Shown here: in pieces, positions 8,140 to 12,898 of the stretch
Layout: every line of letters starts with the position of its first letter
Position numbering within the stretch: the first letter of the stretch is position 1
Assembly: GCA_002439605.1 (NCBI GenBank)
Contig: DJOI01000010.1
Location: 94,019 to 106,916, forward strand
Source of the DNA: Candidatus Segatella mututuai
GTDB taxonomy: Bacteria; Bacteroidota; Bacteroidia; Bacteroidales; Bacteroidaceae
Length of the DNA stretch: 12,898 bases
Direction of reading: 5' to 3'
Notes under the pieces: model-generated
Told to the model about the DNA's origin: nothing
Database searches by the model: none
Seen by the model: the letters and a program-made list of their open reading frames with translations, nothing else
Made by a program: the position numbers and the translations under genes

Positions 8140-10002
8140 TTAAATGATGCTCTTGATGAAATGTTGGTAGGTGTCTTCTTCGACATCGCCCATGAGGTAT
8201 TCCTTCTTGGCGTCTTTCTTGATGTCCTCTGTCCATCTCGTCGTGGCGGTCGTGGCGTTGCGCTTGATGAGCTCGTTGCGCTCCTCGACGCTGTCGGCAT
8301 CGGCATAAAGCTGCTGGATGAGTCTTTGGGCGAAGTCCTGCTTGCGAGCCTTATACTCGGCGTGGGCTTGCTCCAGGGCTTCGGATAGGTCGCCAATGTC
8401 CTCGTATTGGTCGGTCTTGAGGGCTTGTACCATCTCGTCTTCTTGTCGCTGGGTGAGCAACATACCCGCAAGGTCGATCCATGGGGCGAGCTCGCCTTCT
8501 CGTAGGTTTGTCTCGTCGGCATCCCAAAGGCATCCCGACTCGTTGGTGTCCTGATGGCTCTTGGCTTCTTGCAGCGCCTGTCCCAGGAACATGTTGATGG
8601 CCGAGTCGTAATAAGAGATGCCTCGTGCGAGCGACTTGCCCGGAAAGCTGAGCCCGTGATATTGGTATTCGGTGCAGTCTTTGCCGCAGGTGTTGGCCAG
8701 TGCCTTCAGTATTCTTCTGCCTTCCATCATCTGCTGTATGACAAAGGGCGAGAGCCAGTCTTGGTTGATGAGGCTCTTGCGATGCTCCATGGGGCGCAAG
8801 TCGCGCTTGGGCCATTTGTTGATGTCGCGGTAGAAGCCTACCGTGGTCAGGTTCTTGCCTGGTATGAGGATAGTTTTTTCGCCTTCGCCGAAAACATACG
8901 AGAAGGGGAAAAGGTGAGTGTCGGGATGACTCATCATCTTGCCCAGGCACACCGAGTAGGCGCCGATGTGGGCAGGCATGAAGAGATACGAGCCGCTGGC
9001 GGTCTTGGAGCCTCGCTGTAGGGCACCCCAGTGGATGGGGCCCATCTTGTAGGCATGGTTGCTGAAGTTGGTGGCTGAGCCTGCGTTGTAGAACGAGAAC
9101 TGCCCACCGATGAGTAGGCTGCTCTTGTGGTGCGAGGCCGAGAAGGGACCGCAGAAGGCAGCGCAAGCCTCGCCATTGCTCATCACCGAGTTGGCAAAGA
9201 ACACCGATGCCGACGCCGAGAACCCATTGCTTATCTGGCAGGCTTCGCCCACGAAGCAGTCTTGCAGGTTGGCCCCGTTGGTGATGCTGGCCCCATAGTC
9301 GATGATGCTGTTCTCGGCGATGACGCCCGTGCCGACGTATACGCTGCATGAGGCATTGCCCAGCAGGGTGCAGTCGCTCAGCCGTTCGGCTCCGCTCACC
9401 TCGCAATAGTCGTTGACGATACAGTTGGTTATCTCCTTGGTGTTGGTTATCTTGACGTTGTTGCCTATCAGACCGCGTTCGGGCATCCTGCGGCCCACGT
9501 CCTTCCTCACCAGTTGGAAGATTCGTTCCCTTGCCTCCTTGTCGCCGGCATGGCGTACCATGAGCGCCGCCATCTGGCTGCTCAGGTCGCTGTACAGCAT
9601 GATGTTGCCCTCGCCGGCCTCGTTGAGCACGCTGATGGTGTTGGCCTCGCCATAGGTAGCTCCTTCGGTGGTCTCGATGGTGGCCACATTGCAGAGGTAG
9701 CATTCGTCGCCGATGGTATAGTTGTTGATGAACGTTCCTATATTCTCGATGAGGCAGTCGTCGCCGATGGTCACGTTGTGCAAGGTGGCATTCTTGATGC
9801 CCGTGTGCTTCATGAAGCCAGGGCTCACCTCGATGCTCTTGTTGAAGCTGCCGATGTTCACCTCGCCATAGAGGGTTACTTGTTGCATGTGCTCCGGGGC
9901 GAAATCTTCGGCCACGTTGACGGATGTCCAGTCTTCCGCCCAGCATCCGTTGTGTTGCAATGCCTCTATTTCTTCCGAGGTCAGGGGTCTGTAGTCGTTC
10001 AT
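8140..10002 (-). CDS. DUF4954-type protein with left-handed beta-helix repeats
   Basis: This 620-residue protein has no known function that I can name. It resembles the Bacteroidales DUF4954 family. From about residue 40 to 300 it is built of hexapeptide-like turns (for example TIGDDCLIENIGTFINN, YTIGDECYLCNVATIE, LIGNNVKITN), the left-handed beta-helix fold of acyltransferases and sugar-nucleotidyltransferase tails. A helical interruption lies at about 140-175. A conserved-looking segment, YKMGPIHWGALQRGSKTASGSY (about 318-339), may form a binding site. The last 120 residues or so are charged helices. There is no signal peptide or membrane segment, so it is probably cytoplasmic. An earlier ATG at 10032 adds 10 residues (MSGGLKHHTT) but falls in the loop of a GC-rich hairpin; MNDYRPLTSEEIEAL at 10002 is preferred. 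It sits between hflX (46 bases upstream) and the M16 gene. Confidence 0.85.
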   Translation of the reverse strand: MNDYRPLTSEEIEALQHNGCWAEDWTSVNVAEDFAPEHMQQVTLYGEVNIGSFNKSIEVSPGFMKHTGIKNATLHNVTIGDDCLIENIGTFINNYTIGDECYLCNVATIETTEGATYGEANTISVLNEAGEGNIMLYSDLSSQMAALMVRHAGDKEARERIFQLVRKDVGRRMPERGLIGNNVKITNTKEITNCIVNDYCEVSGAERLSDCTLLGNASCSVYVGTGVIAENSIIDYGASITNGANLQDCFVGEACQISNGFSASASVFFANSVMSNGEACAAFCGPFSASHHKSSLLIGGQFSFYNAGSATNFSNHAYKMGPIHWGALQRGSKTASGSYLFMPAHIGAYSVCLGKMMSHPDTHLFPFSYVFGEGEKTILIPGKNLTTVGFYRDINKWPKRDLRPMEHRKSLINQDWLSPFVIQQMMEGRRILKALANTCGKDCTEYQYHGLSFPGKSLARGISYYDSAINMFLGQALQEAKSHQDTNESGCLWDADETNLREGELAPWIDLAGMLLTQRQEDEMVQALKTDQYEDIGDLSEALEQAHAEYKARKQDFAQRLIQQLYADADSVEERNELIKRNATTATTRWTEDIKKDAKKEYLMGDVEEDTYQHFIKSII

Positions 10003-10018
10003 TGTCGTATGATGTTTT

Positions 10019-10043
10019 AGCCCCCCGGACATAGAAGGGGGCT
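10019..10043 (-). promoter_or_regulatory. GC-rich hairpin just upstream of the DUF4954-type gene
   Basis: AGCCCCC (10019-10025) and GGGGGCT (10037-10043) form a 7-bp all-Watson-Crick stem with an 11-base loop in the 46-base spacer after hflX. On the minus strand it is followed by AAAACATC, not by a U tract, so it is not an intrinsic terminator. It ends 17 bases before the preferred start codon. Confidence 0.5.
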
Positions 10044-10048
10044 GTTCT

Positions 10049-11308
10049 TTATTCGGTCATGTTGTCGTAGTCCTGGTACAAGAAGTCGTTGTAGGGGTAC
10101 TTCTGCACGTGCAGCTCGCGCACCTTCTTGTAGAGCACCTCACGAAACTCGTCGATGTTCTCCTTGTTCTTGGCCGATATGAAGAGGCAGTCGTCGTTGA
10201 GCTTCGCCATCCATGTCTTCTTCAGGTCTTCCAGCGGGATGTTCTCCTTCTGCATGGGGGTGAGGTCGTCCTCGTCTTTCTCCACCCATGAGTAGTTGTC
10301 TATCTTGTTGAAGATAATCATCGAAGGCTTGTCGGCGCATCCCAGTTCCTTCAGTGTGTTCTCCACCACCTGTATCTGCTCCTCGAAGTCGGGGTGCGAG
10401 ATGTCGACCACGTGCAACAGCAGGTCGGCCTCGCGAGTCTCGTCGAGGGTGCTCTTAAAGGAATCCACCAGGTCGGTAGGCAACTTGCGTATGAATCCTA
10501 CGGTGTCGGCCAGAAGGAAGGGCAGGTTCTCGACCACTACCTTGCGCACGGTGGTGTCGAGGGTGGCGAAAAGCTTGTTCTCGGCAAACACCTCGCTCTT
10601 GCTCAGGAGGTTCATGATGGTGGATTTGCCCACGTTGGTATAGCCCACGAGAGCCACGCGGATGAGCCTGCCACGATTCTTGCGCTGGGTGCTCTTCTGC
10701 TTGTCTATCTCGGCAAGGCGTTCCTTCAGCAGGCTCATTCGATTGAGGATGATACGGCGGTCCATCTCCAGCTGTGTCTCGCCTGGTCCACGAAGTCCCA
10801 CCGAGCCTTTGCCGCCACCCGAGCCCGAGCCACCGCCCTGGCGTTCGAGGTGAGTCCACAGGCGTTGTAGTCGTGGCAACATATATCGATATTGCGCCAA
10901 CTCCACCTGCGTCTTGGCAGCGGCAGTCTGCGCACGCATGGCGAAGATGTCGAGGATGAGCGACGTGCGGTCGAGAATCTTTACATGCAGTTCGTTCTCT
11001 ATGTTGCGTATCTGCTTGGCGGACAGTTCGTCGTCGAAGATGACCATTCCTATTTCACGGTCTTCTTCCTCTTCTTCCTTGATGTATTGCTTGATTTCCT
11101 CGAGTTTTCCTTTTCCCACATAGGTGGTTTGGTTGGGTGCGACGACCTTCTGCGTGAACCGCTTGACGGTTACTGCTCCTGCCGTATCGGCAAGAAACTC
11201 CAGCTCGTCGAGATACTCCTTGGTCTTGGCTTCGTCCTGCTCCTTGGTGACAAGACCCACGAGGACGGCTGTTTCCGCCTTGACTTCTGAGATGACAAAT
11301 TCCTTCAT
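10049..11308 (-). CDS. hflX: Ribosome-associated GTPase HflX
   Basis: This 419-residue GTPase binds the 50S subunit and, in bacteria where it has been studied, splits stalled or hibernating ribosomes after stress. The N-terminal HflX domain contains VGKGKLEEIK (about 64-73) and FDDELSAKQIRNIE (about 91-104). A coiled segment and the hallmark glycine-rich linker follow (RQGGGSGSGGGKG, 156-168), then GLRGPGETQLEMDRR. The G domain has G1 GYTNVGKST (222-230), G2 around DTTVR (251-255), G3 DTVGF (268-272), G4 NKID (334-337) and G5 SAK (378-380), all intact. An acidic run (EEEEEDRE, about 78-85) is a local peculiarity. The start MKEFVISEVKAE lies about 29 bases after a -7 box. It heads the probable operon with the DUF4954-type protein, the M16 peptidase and fumarase. 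Confidence 0.96.
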   Translation of the reverse strand: MKEFVISEVKAETAVLVGLVTKEQDEAKTKEYLDELEFLADTAGAVTVKRFTQKVVAPNQTTYVGKGKLEEIKQYIKEEEEEDREIGMVIFDDELSAKQIRNIENELHVKILDRTSLILDIFAMRAQTAAAKTQVELAQYRYMLPRLQRLWTHLERQGGGSGSGGGKGSVGLRGPGETQLEMDRRIILNRMSLLKERLAEIDKQKSTQRKNRGRLIRVALVGYTNVGKSTIMNLLSKSEVFAENKLFATLDTTVRKVVVENLPFLLADTVGFIRKLPTDLVDSFKSTLDETREADLLLHVVDISHPDFEEQIQVVENTLKELGCADKPSMIIFNKIDNYSWVEKDEDDLTPMQKENIPLEDLKKTWMAKLNDDCLFISAKNKENIDEFREVLYKKVRELHVQKYPYNDFLYQDYDNMTE

Positions 11309-11336
11309 TGATTAGCTTGTTATTATATAATAGGTG

Positions 11337-11344
11337 CAAAGTTA
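11337..11344 (-). promoter_or_regulatory. Candidate -7 box (TAACTTTG) of the hflX promoter
   Basis: TAACTTTG on the minus strand matches TAnnTTTG exactly and is followed by the start codon about 29 bases later. No TTTG is evident at the -33 distance; the upstream region is a run of A/T. It probably drives hflX and the genes behind it. Confidence 0.6.
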
Positions 11345-11438
11345 ATAAAAAAAGCTATTTTTATGGAATAATAGCTGTATAATTTATGCTTTTTTTAAGA
11401 AAAAGGCTTGTAGGGAAAAACGAAAAAAAAGCAAATAC

Positions 11439-11452
11439 CGCAAACGTTTACG
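11439..11452. promoter_or_regulatory. LacI/PurR-type operator-like palindrome
   Basis: CGCAAACGTTTACG is a 14-base palindrome with one mismatched pair around a central CG, matching the AAACGTTT core of many LacI-family operators. It lies 29 bases upstream of the -33 element of the plus-strand promoter at 11482 and about 95 bases upstream of the hflX -7 box. No LacI-family gene is in the window. Confidence 0.4.
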
Positions 11453-11481
11453 TGAATTTTTAGCATAAAAAAAGAGAAGTT

Positions 11482-11514
11482 TTTGACTTAAATCAATTAT
11501 TTGTATTATATTTG
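11482..11514 (+). promoter_or_regulatory. Consensus Bacteroidota promoter on the plus strand
   Basis: TTTG at 11482-11485, a 21-base spacer, and TATATTTG at 11507-11514 match both parts of the Bacteroidota promoter consensus (TTTG, 19-21 bases, TAnnTTTG). It is the best promoter in the window and points away from hflX into the gap before clpB. Transcription should start near 11520. Confidence 0.75.
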
Positions 11515-11525
11515 CAGTTGAAAAG

Positions 11526-11578
11526 AAACACAAACTGATTTTCAAAAAAGATCATAACTACATAAAAAACACAAACTG
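11526..11578 (+). repeat. Twice-repeated 12-base motif inside the candidate small RNA
   Basis: AAACACAAACTG is exact at 11526-11537 and 11567-11578, 41 bases apart. TTCAAAAA recurs after each copy with different spacing (3 and 8 bases). These may be duplicated seed regions. Confidence 0.6.
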
Positions 11579-11603
11579 CTGAAACATTCAAAAACGTAAG
11601 AAC

Positions 11604-11633
11604 TGCCTCGACGGGATGTCGGGGCATTTTTTT
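11604..11633 (+). terminator. Intrinsic terminator of the candidate small RNA
   Basis: TGCCTCGAC (11604-11612) pairs with GTCGGGGCA (11618-11626) over 9 bp with one U-G wobble and a 5-base loop GGGAT. Seven T residues follow (11627-11633). The U tract exists only on the plus strand, so it terminates plus-strand transcripts. Confidence 0.85.
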
Positions 11634-11851
11634 ATTGGCTTGGCAAGGTGTAGGCTCCGCTATCCTCTATCGGTGGAATAGCCTCTGAAAGGCATCATGC
11701 AAACGCATGAAATCTCTATGGAATTATGCAAAAAAGTATCTTGTGTGGTATTTTGTTGCTAAGCGTCCTTTGCCTTGATAAAAGTTAGAGGAACATTGAT
11801 GGGGTGGGGTCGATAATTTTTAGGGGGCTAAGCGTACCTTACGTGTGAAAC
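11634..11851. other. Intergenic stretch with no recognised gene
   Basis: Between the small-RNA terminator and the clpB terminator I see no convincing reading frame, tRNA or promoter. A 9-base direct repeat, GCTAAGCGT, occurs at 11758-11766 and 11827-11835; each copy is followed by CCTT, with one extra A in the second. A short inverted repeat, CATGC/GCATG, lies near 11697-11710. Confidence 0.5.
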
Positions 11852-11894
11852 AAAAAAAGTTCCCTCGTTGGGGTGTTACTCCTAACGAGGGAAC
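11852..11894 (-). terminator. Intrinsic terminator of clpB
   Basis: GTTCCCTCGTT (11859-11869) and AACGAGGGAAC (11884-11894) form a perfect 11-bp stem with a 14-base loop. On the minus strand it runs into seven U residues (11852-11858). It is about 87 bases past the clpB stop. On the plus strand only a weak CTTTTG follows. Confidence 0.88.
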
Positions 11895-11908
11895 CTTTTG
11901 TCGTTCTA

Positions 11909-11979
11909 TACGTAGTAGATACGTAGGGATGATTCGGTGTATCACCAAATCATGTGTTGAAAGTAACTGAAATTCAGTT
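11909..11979 (-). other. Structured clpB 3' UTR with three small hairpins
   Basis: Between the clpB stop and its terminator are three inverted repeats. AACTGAA/TTCAGTT (11965-11979) has 7 bp and a 1-base centre. The 11931-11939/11943-11951 pair has 9 bp with one G-U on the minus strand and a 3-base loop. TACGTA/TACGTA (11909-11914 and 11920-11925) has 6 bp and a 5-base loop, within an 8-base direct repeat ATACGTAG (11908-11915, 11919-11926). None has a U tract. Confidence 0.4.
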
Positions 11980-11981
11980 GC

Positions 11982-12898
11982 TTATTTATTTTCAAAAACC
12001 AGACCTCCATCCTTCGTATGGTCGATGGTGATTGGCTTCTCACGGCTTACCTGCTCTGACAAGATCTTCTTGCTCAAGTCGTTGAGCACGTAGTCTTGGA
12101 TGGCGCGCTTTACAGGACGGGCACCAAACTCTGGGTCGTAACCTACCTCTGCCAAGTAGTTGATGGCGGCTGGAGTCCAGCGGAGGTCGAAGCCCTGTGG
12201 TTCCAACATCTTCTTCACTCTGTTCATCTGAAGCTCTACGACCTTGGCTATCTGATCCTTGGTCAATGGCTTGAAGGTGATGATGTCGTCGATACGGTTC
12301 AAGAACTCAGGACGGAACGTCTTCTTCAACATGTCACGGCTTGCGTTGCTGGTCATGATGATGATGGTGTTCTTGAAGTTCACCACTCTGCCCTTGTTGT
12401 CGGTCAAACGACCATCGTCGAGTACTTGCAAGAGGGTGTTGAATACGTCTGGGTGAGCCTTCTCTATCTCATCGAAGAGCACCACGCTGTATGGTTTGCG
12501 GCGCACAGCCTCGGTCAATTGACCACCCTCGTCGTAACCTACGTACCCCGGAGGCGCACCTATCAAACGAGTAACGCTGAACTTCTCTTGATACTCACTC
12601 ATATCAATTCTCGTCATCATCGACTCGTCATTGAAGAGGTATTCGGCGAGAGCCTTGGCAAGCTCGGTCTTACCTACACCGGTGGTACCGAGGAAGATGA
12701 ACGAGGCGATAGGACGCTTAGGGTCTTGCAAACCTGCACGACTGCGGCGCACGGCATCGCTCACGGCTGTGATAGCCTCGTCCTGACCGATCACTCTCTT
12801 GTGGAGCTCTTCCTCCAAGTGGAGCAATTTCTCACGCTCGCTCTGCATCATACGGCTCACTGGTATTCCAGTCCAACGACTTACCACCTCGGCAATAT
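11982..12898 (-). CDS. clpB: ATP-dependent disaggregase ClpB, C-terminal part (gene continues beyond window)
   Basis: The visible 305 or so codons are the end of ClpB, the Hsp100 chaperone that threads aggregated protein through its pore with DnaK. The fragment begins in IAEVVSRWTGIPVSRM, just before the second AAA+ domain, so its 5' end lies outside the window. Domain 2 has Walker A GTTGVGKTEL, pore loop GYVGYDEGG, Walker B VVLFDEIEKAHPDVF, sensor 1 MTSN, arginine-finger region FRPEFLNRID and sensor 2 GARPVKRAIQ. The oddity is that only 9 residues (ASRDMLKKT) separate TSN from FRPEF, where E. coli ClpB has about 29 and Bacteroidales relatives more. This points to an in-frame loss of 20 or more residues, while everything around it looks normal. 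The protein ends DGGLVFENK, then TAA. Confidence 0.95.
   Translation of the reverse strand, partial: IAEVVSRWTGIPVSRMMQSEREKLLHLEEELHKRVIGQDEAITAVSDAVRRSRAGLQDPKRPIASFIFLGTTGVGKTELAKALAEYLFNDESMMTRIDMSEYQEKFSVTRLIGAPPGYVGYDEGGQLTEAVRRKPYSVVLFDEIEKAHPDVFNTLLQVLDDGRLTDNKGRVVNFKNTIIIMTSNASRDMLKKTFRPEFLNRIDDIITFKPLTKDQIAKVVELQMNRVKKMLEPQGFDLRWTPAAINYLAEVGYDPEFGARPVKRAIQDYVLNDLSKKILSEQVSREKPITIDHTKDGGLVFENK

Larger units (their letters stand above)
11520..11633 (+). ncRNA. Candidate small RNA between hflX and clpB
   Basis: A consensus promoter ends at 11514 and an intrinsic terminator ends at 11633, defining a transcript of roughly 115 nt. It contains no credible reading frame: the only ATG is inside the terminator loop. 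The body is A-rich and little structured. It holds two copies of a 12-base motif, AAACACAAACTG (11526-11537 and 11567-11578), each followed by TTCAAAAA (11541-11548 and 11587-11594). No protein gene lies downstream on the same strand, so it is not a leader. A single-stranded repeated motif plus a terminator hairpin is the usual build of a base-pairing regulatory RNA. It does not resemble 6S, SRP, tmRNA or RNase P RNA. The exact 5' end is inferred from the promoter. Confidence 0.6.

Noticed and set aside
9514..10020. 168-codon plus-strand frame opposite the DUF4954-type gene
   Set aside because: Shadow of a repeat-rich coding region; no supporting signal.
11616..11681. Small reading frame starting at the ATG in the small-RNA terminator loop
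   Set aside because: The start is buried in the terminator stem-loop, most of the frame lies past the terminator, and the translation is unremarkable.
11640..11760. Possible tRNA or structured RNA after the small-RNA terminator
   Set aside because: No T-arm GTTCRANYC consensus or cloverleaf spacing; the inverted repeats are short and irregular.

Overview
The window looks like a chromosomal stretch from a Bacteroidota bacterium, most likely Prevotella/Segatella. The clues are Bacteroidales-type -7 boxes (TAnnTTTG), little use of Shine-Dalgarno sites, secreted proteins with short signal peptides, a Bacteroidales-specific protein family (the DUF4954 type), and protein sequences of Bacteroidales character (ClpB, HflX, class I fumarase, M16 peptidase). 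All eight protein genes lie on the minus strand, so transcription runs from the right end of the window to the left. The species call is inference from remembered sequences; no search was run.

Right end to left: the 3' part of clpB (11982-12898, entering from outside the window) ends in a hairpin-rich 3' UTR and a strong intrinsic terminator (11852-11894). Next is a 673-base gap (11309-11981). On the plus strand this gap holds a complete promoter-to-terminator unit with no ORF worth the name: a consensus promoter at 11482-11514 and an intrinsic terminator at 11604-11633. That makes it a candidate small RNA of about 115 nt. A LacI/PurR-type palindrome (11439-11452) sits just upstream of it. 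A minus-strand -7 box (11337-11344) then starts a probable four-gene transcript: hflX (ribosome-associated GTPase), a DUF4954-type left-handed beta-helix protein, a secreted two-repeat M16 zinc peptidase, and the class I fumarase. It closes with a good intrinsic terminator (3386-3420). Two structured intercistronic spacers lie inside this unit: a GC-rich hairpin before the DUF4954 gene, and two mutually exclusive hairpins before the fumarase.

A second minus-strand unit follows: an AT-richer gene for an unrecognised secreted protein, an SstT-like sodium:amino-acid symporter, and dinB (DNA polymerase IV), whose start overlaps the symporter stop by four bases (ATGA). Nothing clear is seen in the last 72 bases at the left end.

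The most interesting points are the orphan small-RNA locus with its possible operator, and a ClpB that appears to have lost about 20 or more residues between sensor 1 and the arginine finger of its second AAA+ domain. Next in interest are the alternative hairpins ahead of the fumarase and the uncharacterised DUF4954-type protein. Most of the rest is ordinary housekeeping. No mobile element, CRISPR array, tRNA or rRNA was seen.
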